DNA of 64,000 nucleotides from JTS-RE9 sp964649195. Its GTDB lineage: Bacteria > Planctomycetota > Phycisphaerae > Phycisphaerales > Phycisphaeraceae. The notes beneath the pieces were generated by a model. It saw nothing but the letters and a program-made list of their open reading frames with translations. It was not told where the DNA came from and made no database searches. A program made the translations under genes and the position numbers. This document shows, one piece after another, positions 25,641-32,893 of the stretch (position 1 is its first letter; each line of letters opens with the position of its first letter). The stretch is from the NCBI GenBank assembly GCA_964649195.1, contig CAZYPK010000003.1:11348-75347 (forward strand), read 5' to 3'.

Positions 25641-26942
25641 ATGGATGATCCTGACATGGCAACGAAACTTCCCACCCCCGTGCCCCTGGGCCTTTCCCCT
25701 TCCTTCGGTTTTGGCGATCGCACCGGGCTGGCGACGCCCGGGCATGTCGCCGCGATGAAACGGGCGGGCAGAGGCATCAAGCCGATCTTTCCGCAACAGT
25801 CGATCCGCGAGATGGCCCGCACCGGCAGGCAGCCGATCGATGTCATGCGCGATTCGCTGCGCGGCATGGCGGCGGCAGGCTGGAAGGGCAAAACCGGCGC
25901 GGATGCCGACCATCTCAAAACCCCCGATGATGTCGATCGCACCGCCGCAGCGGGCTTCACCTTCTTCACCATCGACCCCTCCGGCCACGTCGATCGCCAC
26001 GCGGACAACTACGACGAAGCCACGCTCCGCGCCAGATACGAACAAATCCAATCGCAGATTTCCTGGTTCGATCCATACAAAGACAAAACGATCAGGCTCA
26101 AGACGAAGACGCTCATCAGGCTCGACGAACAGACCCTGATGCGCTGCGCGGTGAAATACGGCATCGCCATCAACCAGGCGATTGTTCTGGCTTCGTATAT
26201 TCGGCAGGTGGCCCAGCGGAACCGCAAGCCTTATGAAATCGAATTGAGCGTCGATGAAACCGATCAGCCCACCACGCCTGCCGAGCATTACATCATCGCC
26301 GACCAGTGCCTGCGTCATGGCATGAAGCTGGTGAGCCTGGCGCCGCGCTTCATCGGCGAGTTTGAAAAAGGGGTGGATTTCAAGGGTGATCTCAAGGCCC
26401 TTCGCAAATCGCTGGCGGATCATGCCGCGATCGCCGCCCTGCTGGGGCCTTACAAACTCAGCCTGCATTCGGGTTCCGACAAGCTTTCGATATACACCGA
26501 TTTCGCCAAGGCAACCAAGGGCATGTTCCACGTCAAGACCGCGGGCACGAGCTATCTCGAAGCGGTTCGCGTGGCGGCCATACATGATGAGAAACTGTTC
26601 CGCGAGATCGTTCGCTTTTCGCGCGAGCGTTACGACATCGACAAGGCGACCTACCACGTCTCGGCCACGCTCAAATCCGCGCCGCCGGAGGAGGCCGTGG
26701 CGAGTGTTGTGGAGTTGGAGCAGCATTACCTTGAGCGCTGGCGCGACATCCGCTCGAAGAAGCCCGTCGGTTTCACCAACGGCGGCAGACAGATACTGCA
26801 CTGCACCTTCGGCTCCGTGCTCACCCACCCGACGCTGGGCAGGGAACTCAAAAGCGTGCTCAAAACGCATCAGGACACCTACACAGAGGTTCTCGCCGAA
26901 CACTTTGCCAAACATCTGGAGGCGCTGAAGGCGGGAATGTAA
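25641..26942 (+). CDS. uxaE: Tagaturonate/fructuronate epimerase-like protein (UxaE family)
   Basis: 433 residues. The family shows PSFGFGDRTGLATPGHVAA near the start, FTFFTIDPSGHVD, IELSVDETDQPTTPAEHYII near 205, SLAPRFIGEFEKGVD and KLSLHSGSDKLSIY near 270, and FHVKTAGTSYLEAVR. UxaE interconverts D-tagaturonate and D-fructuronate in hexuronate breakdown. Planctomycete homologues of this length may act on related keto sugars. It lies 32 bases after the isomerase gene in the same transcript. Confidence 0.8.
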   Translation: MDDPDMATKLPTPVPLGLSPSFGFGDRTGLATPGHVAAMKRAGRGIKPIFPQQSIREMARTGRQPIDVMRDSLRGMAAAGWKGKTGADADHLKTPDDVDRTAAAGFTFFTIDPSGHVDRHADNYDEATLRARYEQIQSQISWFDPYKDKTIRLKTKTLIRLDEQTLMRCAVKYGIAINQAIVLASYIRQVAQRNRKPYEIELSVDETDQPTTPAEHYIIADQCLRHGMKLVSLAPRFIGEFEKGVDFKGDLKALRKSLADHAAIAALLGPYKLSLHSGSDKLSIYTDFAKATKGMFHVKTAGTSYLEAVRVAAIHDEKLFREIVRFSRERYDIDKATYHVSATLKSAPPEEAVASVVELEQHYLERWRDIRSKKPVGFTNGGRQILHCTFGSVLTHPTLGRELKSVLKTHQDTYTEVLAEHFAKHLEALKAGM

Positions 26943-26976
26943 GGTCATGTTGCATATGCGTGGCGTTTGCAGGACG

Positions 26977-26996
26977 CCGTTCGCCGAGGCGAACGG
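26977..26996. promoter_or_regulatory. Leader palindrome, family I
   Basis: CCGTTCGCC-GA-GGCGAACGG followed by CCAAATAAATG, 22 bases before the fucU-like start and 35 bases after the uxaE stop. Confidence 0.5.
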
Positions 26997-27018
26997 CCAA
27001 ATAAATGGGAATATACTT

Positions 27019-27465
27019 ATGCTCAAATCGCAACTGATTCATCCGCAGATCCTCTCCGCGCTCGCCAAGGCGGGCCATCACGGGTCCATCCTGATCGCCG
27101 ACGGCAATTACCCGGCGTCGTCGAAGAAAGGCCCCAACGCGGAACTGGTGCATCTGAACCTGATGCCGGGGCTGGTCACCTGCACCCAGGTTTTGCAGGC
27201 GATACTCTCGGCAATACCCATCGAGGAGATCAACACGATGATGTATGAAACCGAGGGACAGTACGCCCTGACGCAGGACCCGCCGGTGTGGGATGAGTAT
27301 CGCGCGACGCTCAAGGCGGCGAAGTCGAAGCTGAAGCTCAAGCCGATCGAGAAGTGGGCGTTTTATGATGCGGTGGCCACGCCGGATCATATACTCACGG
27401 TGCAGACCGCCGATCAGCAGCGATATGCGAACATACTGTTGCACATCGGCGTGCGGATGGATTGA
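27019..27465 (+). CDS. fucU: RbsD/FucU family mutarotase
   Basis: 148 residues. The family N-terminus LIHPQILSALAKAGHHGSIL contains the catalytic His, followed by IADGNYP and the C-terminal TADQQRYANILLHIGV. FucU speeds the anomer exchange of L-fucose, RbsD that of ribose. The FucU choice rests on the fucose-type neighbours. ATG 27019 gives the normal N-terminus; an in-frame ATG at 26947 lies ahead of a palindrome and is unlikely. Confidence 0.85.
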   Translation: MLKSQLIHPQILSALAKAGHHGSILIADGNYPASSKKGPNAELVHLNLMPGLVTCTQVLQAILSAIPIEEINTMMYETEGQYALTQDPPVWDEYRATLKAAKSKLKLKPIEKWAFYDAVATPDHILTVQTADQQRYANILLHIGVRMD

Positions 27466-27467
27466 TG

Positions 27468-27586
27468 GGGGTTCGGGTATCGGGTATCGGGTATCGGGTG
27501 TCGGAACGACACGGTGCGGAACAGGCACAAAACGAAATCCGAAATCCGAAATCCGACACCCGACACCCGACACCCGACCCCCCCGC
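27468..27586. repeat. Foldback between fucU and amidohydrolase genes
   Basis: Left arm: GGGTTCGGGTATCGGGTATC units to GGGTGTCGG (27469-27504). The loop contains AAACGAAATCCGAAATCCG. Right arm: CGACACCCGACACCCGACAC to CCCCC (27554-27584). It starts two bases after one stop and ends one base before the next ATG, within one transcription unit. Confidence 0.88.
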
Positions 27587-27587
27587 C

Positions 27588-28427
27588 ATGCACATCGATG
27601 CACACCAACACTTCTGGCAGCTTTCGATGCCGTTTCAATACGACTGGCTTCGCGGGCCGCGACATGCGCCGATCTGTCGGGATTATCTGCCGGGGGATTT
27701 GAAGCCGCATCTGGATGCGGCGGGGATTGAACGATCGGTTTTTGTGCAGACCCAACACAACATTGAAGAGAACCGCTGGGTGCTGGGTCTGGCGGAGCAA
27801 CATTCGTTCATCGCGGGCGTCGTCGGCTGGGTTGATCTGGCGGGCGATGGTTGTGAAGGGCAGATTGAGGAGTTCAAACCGTTCCGCAAGTTCGTGGGCG
27901 TTCGCCATGTGGTGCAGGATGAGCCTGATGACGACTGGATCATCCGCCCGCAGGTGGTGCGCGGGTTGAAGCTGCTGGAGAAACACAACATTCCGTTTGA
28001 TCTTCTGTTTTATGTCAAACATCTGAAACATGCGGCCACCCTGGGGCGGTTGCTTCCGAACCTGCCGATGGTGATCAATCATCTGGCGAAGCCCCGCATC
28101 CGCGAACAACATATCGATGGCTGGCGCGAAGACCTTGAAGCCGCCGCCGCTTATCCCAATCTATATTGCAAACTCTCCGGCCTGATCACCGAAGCCCACT
28201 GGCAACAGTGGAAACCTGCGGACCTGAAACCGTATGTCGATATCGCCCTGAACGCCTTCGGCGCGGATCGCTGCATGTTCGGCAGCGACTGGCCGGTGTG
28301 CGAACTGGCCGGCGACTATGGGCGGGCTCATCAGGCGATCATCGACGCCCTGGGGTCGGTCTCCGCATCCGAGAAAGCGGCGATCTTCGGCGGCACGGCA
28401 ACACGTTTCTATCGGTTGCCTGACTGA
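27588..28427 (+). CDS. Amidohydrolase, L-fuconolactonase-like
   Basis: 279 residues of the amidohydrolase 2 family (PF04909-like TIM barrel). The metal-binding start is MHIDAHQHFWQL, with further motifs VVGWVDLAG, MVINHLAKP, NLYCKLSGL and the C-terminal MFGSDWPVCEL (metal Asp). Members include L-fucono-1,5-lactonase and 2-pyrone-4,6-dicarboxylate lactonase. With the aldo/keto reductase and FucU, lactone opening after L-fucose oxidation is the best reading. ATG 27588 follows the repeat immediately. Confidence 0.85.
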   Translation: MHIDAHQHFWQLSMPFQYDWLRGPRHAPICRDYLPGDLKPHLDAAGIERSVFVQTQHNIEENRWVLGLAEQHSFIAGVVGWVDLAGDGCEGQIEEFKPFRKFVGVRHVVQDEPDDDWIIRPQVVRGLKLLEKHNIPFDLLFYVKHLKHAATLGRLLPNLPMVINHLAKPRIREQHIDGWREDLEAAAAYPNLYCKLSGLITEAHWQQWKPADLKPYVDIALNAFGADRCMFGSDWPVCELAGDYGRAHQAIIDALGSVSASEKAAIFGGTATRFYRLPD

Positions 28428-28445
28428 GCCTGGCCATCGTCACAT

Positions 28446-28551
28446 GGGAATCCTGAATAACCCCCGATGTACCGCGAACCGGGGGATTGCTACGCCGCAA
28501 GCGGCTTGGATGTGAGATTATTCAGGAGTCCCCCGGAGTCCCCCGGAGTCC
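28446..28551 (+). repeat. Family A element, copy 6, with tripled end
   Basis: GGGAATCCTGAATAACC to ATTATTCAGGAGTCCC (28446-28532), with the extended middle CGATGTACCGCGAACCGGGG. The last CCGGAGTCCC part is repeated twice more to 28551. Confidence 0.88.
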
Positions 28552-28642
28552 CACCTGTAATCTTCGGGCCTTTCGGGTCAATCTTCAATTGCTTCGCCAT
28601 TGCGTGTGGTGCTTGAATGGGGAGTGGGGCCAACTATGATTG

Positions 28643-28720
28643 GGTCGGAGGGCAGAGGTCGGAGGTCGGAGCGAAGCCGCAAGCGGCTGAGGGCTTTTTC
28701 CTGTCCCCTCACCTCTGACC
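28643..28720. repeat. Foldback element, family B copy 3
   Basis: GGTCGGAGGGCAGAGGTCGG, AGGTCGGAGCGAAGCCGCAA, GCGGCT, then TTCCTGTCCCCTCACCTCTG ACC. The arms are shorter than in copies 1 and 2. The rest of the 309-base gap to 28736 shows no gene. Confidence 0.82.
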
Positions 28721-28736
28721 ATCGAGTGATGACACG

Positions 28737-30746
28737 ATGACACGCCATTCATATTTAACTCTGTTGCTGATCGCGTTCGTGGCGGCGATGCCGCTGCGGG
28801 CCGAGGACAAGAAGCCGGCCGATCCCGCGCCGCAGCCGGCCAAGCCTCGCAAGCCGATCGAGGCCGGTTATGAGGATGAGGTTCGTCCGATTCTGGCTTC
28901 GCTGTGCTTCAACTGTCACGGCGACAAGCGGGCCCGCGCCGACTTGAATCTGGAGCAACTGGCCACGGGTGAATCGGCGTTGCTGCATGTGGAAATGTGG
29001 GACAAGGCGCTGGAGCGGATCAACGCCCACGAGATGCCGCCCGAAGGCAGTCGGCAGTTCAATGATGATCAGCGCAACAAGGTTCGCCGGTGGATCGAAA
29101 GGGTGCCGCGCGCTCCGGGGACCGATTGCACCAAACTGGCCACGGACAAGACGCAGAACTTCTACAAGGGCTACGTGATGAGCCGTCGGCTCAACCGCAC
29201 GGAGTACGACAACTCCGTCCGCGATCTGCTGGGCGTGGACCTCAAGCCCGGCGCCATCTTCCCCGCCGACGGCTCGGGCGGCGAAGGGTTCGACAACAAC
29301 GGCGACGCCCTGTTCACTTCGCCCATCCTGATGGAGAAATACCTGGAGGCGGCGGACCTGGTGATGAGCGCGGTGCTGCACGAGGGAAAGACGCCGCCTG
29401 ATGCGGCAAAGCAGGCGATGATCCGCAACGGCATCACGCCGGCCGACATCGACAAGGCCCGGCAGCGACTGCTGGGCGTCAAGCCCGGCGACAGGCTTTC
29501 GCCGCGCGATGCGGCGAGGCAGGTTGTTTCAACCTTTGCCCGCCGCGCCTTCCGCAGACCGGTGGCCGAGGGTGAAATCGATCGCCTGCTTTCGATGTTT
29601 GATCATGCCCGCAAGCGAGGCGATTCGTATGAGGCTTCGCTGCGACTTTCGCTCAAGGCGGCGCTCATTTCGCCGAACTTTCTGTTCCTTGTCGAGCCGG
29701 AGCCTGAGCAGGAGGGCGTCTATCGTCTCGGTCATTTTCCGCTGGCATCGCGGCTTTCGTATTTCTTATGGGCATCGCCGCCGGATGAGGAACTGCTCTC
29801 CCTGGCGCAGAGCGGAAGGCTGCACGATCGCGGGGTGATGCGGTCGCAGATTCGCCGGATGCTGGCCGACCCGCGCGCCAGGGCGATGGGGGAAAGTTTT
29901 GCGATTCAGTGGCTGGGTCTGGAGCCGCTGGGCAACACCGTGAGGCCTGATCCGAAAAAGTATCCGCAGTTTGATGACGCCCTGCTGGCGGCGATGCGCG
30001 ATGAGGCGATCCATCTGTTTCATGATGTGGTGAGCAACAACCGCAGTCTGATCACGCTGATCGACAGCGACCATACGTTCATGAACGAACGGCTGGCGGC
30101 CCACTACGGCGTGAAGGATGTCAAAGGCCCGGCGATGCGGCGGGTGAAGCTGGCCGACCGCAGCCGCGGGGGCGTGCTGGGTCTGGCGGCGGTGCATACG
30201 GTGACGAGCTATCCGCTGCGGACGAGTCCCGTGCTGCGCGGCAAGTGGGTGCTGGAGGATCTGCTGGGCAGCCGCGTGCCGCCCCCGCCGCCGGATGTGC
30301 CTTCGCTGCCCGCCGATGAAGAGAAACATGCCGGGCTGACGATGCGGCAGCAACTGGAGCAGCACCGCAAGAATCCCGAATGTGCCTCGTGCCATTCGCG
30401 GATGGACCCGCTGGGCTTCGGCCTGGAGAACTTCGACGCCATCGGCCAATACCGAACGCGGATTTCCGGCGAGATCATCGACAGCTCCGGCATCCTCCCC
30501 GGCGGCGAAAAGTTCGGCAATCCGCAGGAACTCAAGGGCGTTCTGCTGAAGAAGAAGGACGAGATTGTGCGGAACCTGTCGCGTAAAATGCTGGGCTACG
30601 CCCTGGGCAGGAGCCTGAACAAGTTCGACCAGTGCGTGATCGACGACGCGATGAAGGCCCTGAAAGCCGATGATTACAAGGCGGTCACGCTGATCGAAAC
30701 GATCGTGCTGAGCCACCCGTTTCAGCACCGGTTTGCGAAGAAGTGA
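28737..30746 (+). CDS. DUF1592/DUF1588 planctomycete-type c-heme protein
   Basis: 669 residues. Signal peptide (YLTLLLIAFVAAMPLRA), a PSCyt1-like heme motif CFNCH near residue 57, then the DUF1587 (MSRRLNRTEYDNSVRDLLG near 145), DUF1595, DUF1592 (SRLSYFLWASPPDEELL near 340), DUF1588 (SRGGVLGLAAVHTVTSYPLR near 475) and DUF1585 regions. A second heme motif, CASCH, near 550 leads CHSRMDPLGFGLENFDAIG. The protein is probably periplasmic. It is always paired with DUF1552 proteins in planctomycetes and acidobacteria, and the pair is also present here. The function is unknown; redox processing of polymers is a common guess. Confidence 0.93.
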   Translation: MTRHSYLTLLLIAFVAAMPLRAEDKKPADPAPQPAKPRKPIEAGYEDEVRPILASLCFNCHGDKRARADLNLEQLATGESALLHVEMWDKALERINAHEMPPEGSRQFNDDQRNKVRRWIERVPRAPGTDCTKLATDKTQNFYKGYVMSRRLNRTEYDNSVRDLLGVDLKPGAIFPADGSGGEGFDNNGDALFTSPILMEKYLEAADLVMSAVLHEGKTPPDAAKQAMIRNGITPADIDKARQRLLGVKPGDRLSPRDAARQVVSTFARRAFRRPVAEGEIDRLLSMFDHARKRGDSYEASLRLSLKAALISPNFLFLVEPEPEQEGVYRLGHFPLASRLSYFLWASPPDEELLSLAQSGRLHDRGVMRSQIRRMLADPRARAMGESFAIQWLGLEPLGNTVRPDPKKYPQFDDALLAAMRDEAIHLFHDVVSNNRSLITLIDSDHTFMNERLAAHYGVKDVKGPAMRRVKLADRSRGGVLGLAAVHTVTSYPLRTSPVLRGKWVLEDLLGSRVPPPPPDVPSLPADEEKHAGLTMRQQLEQHRKNPECASCHSRMDPLGFGLENFDAIGQYRTRISGEIIDSSGILPGGEKFGNPQELKGVLLKKKDEIVRNLSRKMLGYALGRSLNKFDQCVIDDAMKALKADDYKAVTLIETIVLSHPFQHRFAKK

Positions 30747-30790
30747 GGGTTCCAATGCTCAAAATAGTCCACCTATTGAAAAGGTGAACG

Positions 30791-30877
30791 ATGAACTATC
30801 TCGTCATCATCGAACCCGCCGGCGATGGTCGTGGAAGCCGCGTGATCAAACGATGTGCGGCGATTGGAAATGGTTGA
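30791..30877 (+). pseudogene. Possible HicB-like antitoxin remnant
   Basis: A 28-codon frame, MNYLVIIEPAGDGRG..., resembles the first strand of HicB proteins (xYxVVIEx-GDG) and ends CAAIGNG, like the HicB CxAxG segment, but the part between is missing or shifted. No HicA is present. Weak. Confidence 0.25.
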
Positions 30878-30948
30878 AGGATGGCCGATATTGCGCATAT
30901 GCGTCGGAACTCGCGATCCTGGCGCGTCGCAGAGCGTGCGGAAATGAA

Positions 30949-31194
30949 TCACGAAGGCGACTGATGGGATGTTACAACCTGCTCGACACTGACAATATGA
31001 CGCAGGGCGATCAGGTGGTGGTCATCCACAATGTGGCTATCCGGCCGGTCGACGCGGAAAACGTAAAGGGCGAGCCGGTTGATGAACGCGAGGCCGGGAT
31101 TGAAGACGTCGATCTTCCGTCCATCGGTCAGATGAAGCCGGAGCGGGACGAAGGGATCGCGGCTGAGCAGATGGTCGAGTTGCTGTTCGGTCAT
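30949..31194 (-). CDS. Small conserved planctomycete-type protein
   Basis: 81 residues: MTEQQLDHLLSRDPFVPLRL, HLTDGRKIDVFNPGLAFI, then a strand near VFRVDRPDSHIVDDHHLIAL. It matches a small family I recognise from planctomycetes and other large-genome bacteria (short proteins of the form L...RPFxPFxLHLxDGRxxxVxHPxF). The function is unknown. The gene lies antisense between the DUF1592 and DUF1552 genes, so it interrupts that pair. Confidence 0.65.
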   Translation of the reverse strand: MTEQQLDHLLSRDPFVPLRLHLTDGRKIDVFNPGLAFINRLALYVFRVDRPDSHIVDDHHLIALRHIVSVEQVVTSHQSPS

Positions 31195-31243
31195 GATGAA
31201 AGTATAGCACTCCCGGTTTTTTGCACCAATAAGAGGTTGTAAA

Positions 31244-32641
31244 ATGGCATCAAAACCCTGGCGAATCTCACGGCGTACCTTTCTCCGCGGCGCGGGCGTC
31301 TCCATCGCGCTGCCTTTGATGGATGCGATGGCGCCGGCCAAGGCGATCGCGTCCGAAGCTGCCGCTTCCGCGCCCAGCGGCGCGGTCGGCGCTGCGGCTT
31401 CCGCCGCCAGGCCGCCGGTCCGCATGGCGGCGCTGTTTTTCCCCAACGGCGTCTATGAGAAGAACTGGGTGCCCCAGCAGGAAGGCCCCGATTATCAACC
31501 GCCCTTCGCGCTCGAACCGCTGGGTGATCTCAAAAAGGAAGTGCTGGTCCTTTCCAACCTCGACAAGAAGTTCAGCCGTTCGGGCGACGGCCACTACGCC
31601 AAGACCGCCAACTTCCTCACCGGCCTTCAGGTTCACAAAACCGTCGGCAAGGAAATCTCCGCCGGCGGCATCTCCGTGGATCAACTCGCCGCCCGGAAAA
31701 TCGGCGGCCTGACGCCGCTGCCTTCGATGGAACTGGGCATCGATCCCGTCATCTCCGGCATCGACAGCAACGTGGGCTATACCCGGCTCTACGGCTCCAA
31801 CATCTCCTGGCGCAACGCGACCACCCCCGCCGCCAAGGAGATCAACCCGCGACTCGCCTATCAACGGCTCATGAGCGCCCAGGCCGGCGGCGCCGCCGAC
31901 CTGCGCCGCCGCGCCGATGATCAAAGCCTGCTCGACCTGGCGATGGAGGACGCCAAACAGCTTCGCAAATCGCTGGGGCGCGATGACCAGTTCAAGCTCG
32001 ATGAATATCTCGATTCGATTCGGGCCGTGGAAAAACGCATCGCGTTTTTCTCCCGCCCCGATCCGCGCACCTGGAAGCCTTCGCAAACCCCCGGCCAGGT
32101 CGCGCTGCCTGCCGCCGAGCGGCCGGACAATCATCTGGAACATGTCCGCCTGATGCTCGATCTGATCGTGCTCGGCTTCCAGACCGACTCGACGCGCATC
32201 AGCAGCTTCATGTTCGCCAACTGCGTCTCGGGCCGGAACTTCACCGGGCTGATCGATGGCGTCAAGGGCGGGCACCACGAGTTTTCGCACCACGAAGGCA
32301 AGCCGGAAAAGTACGAGCCTTACAGCAAGATCAACCGCTGGCACGTCGAGCAGTTCACCTACATGATCCGAAAGATGCAGTCGATCAAGGAAGGCCAGGG
32401 CACGCTGCTGGACAACAGCATGATCCTCTTCGGCTCAAGCATGTCCGATGGCAACCGCCACGACCCCAACAACCTGCCGATCCTCCTGGCCGGCCGCGCG
32501 GGAGGCGCCATCGACACCGGCCGCCACCTGCGCAGCGGCAAACATACGCCGCTGTGCAATCTCTACCTCTCCATGCTCGGCCGCATGGGCGTCCCCGCCG
32601 AGCGCTTCGGCGACAGCACCGGCGAATTGAAGCTGGCGTAG
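31244..32641 (+). CDS. DUF1552 secreted protein
   Basis: 465 residues. Twin-arginine signal (ISRRTFLRGAGVSIALPLMD) at residues 8-27, then the DUF1552 core: MAALFFPNGVYEKNW, LKKEVLVLSNLDKK, GHYAKTANFLTG, LPSMELGID, and NSMILFGSSMSDGNRHDPNN near 400. Tat export suggests a folded, perhaps cofactor-bearing periplasmic protein. It partners the DUF1592 gene 500 bp upstream. The enzyme activity is unknown. Confidence 0.93.
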   Translation: MASKPWRISRRTFLRGAGVSIALPLMDAMAPAKAIASEAAASAPSGAVGAAASAARPPVRMAALFFPNGVYEKNWVPQQEGPDYQPPFALEPLGDLKKEVLVLSNLDKKFSRSGDGHYAKTANFLTGLQVHKTVGKEISAGGISVDQLAARKIGGLTPLPSMELGIDPVISGIDSNVGYTRLYGSNISWRNATTPAAKEINPRLAYQRLMSAQAGGAADLRRRADDQSLLDLAMEDAKQLRKSLGRDDQFKLDEYLDSIRAVEKRIAFFSRPDPRTWKPSQTPGQVALPAAERPDNHLEHVRLMLDLIVLGFQTDSTRISSFMFANCVSGRNFTGLIDGVKGGHHEFSHHEGKPEKYEPYSKINRWHVEQFTYMIRKMQSIKEGQGTLLDNSMILFGSSMSDGNRHDPNNLPILLAGRAGGAIDTGRHLRSGKHTPLCNLYLSMLGRMGVPAERFGDSTGELKLA

Positions 32642-32651
32642 CGGGGGGGCG

Positions 32652-32870
32652 GAAAAGCCAAAAGAGCCAAAAGAGCCAAAAGAGCCGGAAGAGCTGGAAG
32701 AGCCGAAGGAGCCGTGGGTGGCTGGGACTCTGCGCAAGCCCCGGCCCAGATGCACGAAGCAAGGTGGCGCAACTGAAGACTGAAGACTGAAGGCTGAAGG
32801 CTGAAGGCTGAAGGTCGCCTGGGCCGGGGCTTGCGCAAAGCTTCAGTCCCAGCCACCCGACGAAAACTGA
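32652..32870. repeat. Family G foldback, copy 3, with 9-bp and 7-bp repeats
   Basis: AAAAGAGCC units of 9 bp (32654-32705). Left arm GGTGGCTGGGACTCTGCGCA to CCCCGGCCCAG (32716-32749). The loop contains GCAAGGTGGCGCAACTGAAG and seven GAAGRCT units of 7 bp. Right arm CTGGGCCGGGGCTTGCGCAA to CCCAGCCACCC (32820-32858). It fills the gap between converging genes. Confidence 0.9.
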
Positions 32871-32893
32871 GTTTCGGCGCAAACCACCACTTT

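Noticed and set aside
30733..31242. A 169-codon plus-strand frame between the DUF1592 and DUF1552 genes
   Set aside because: The overlapping minus-strand 81-residue protein matches a known small family; the plus frame has no recognisable features beyond the possible HicB remnant.
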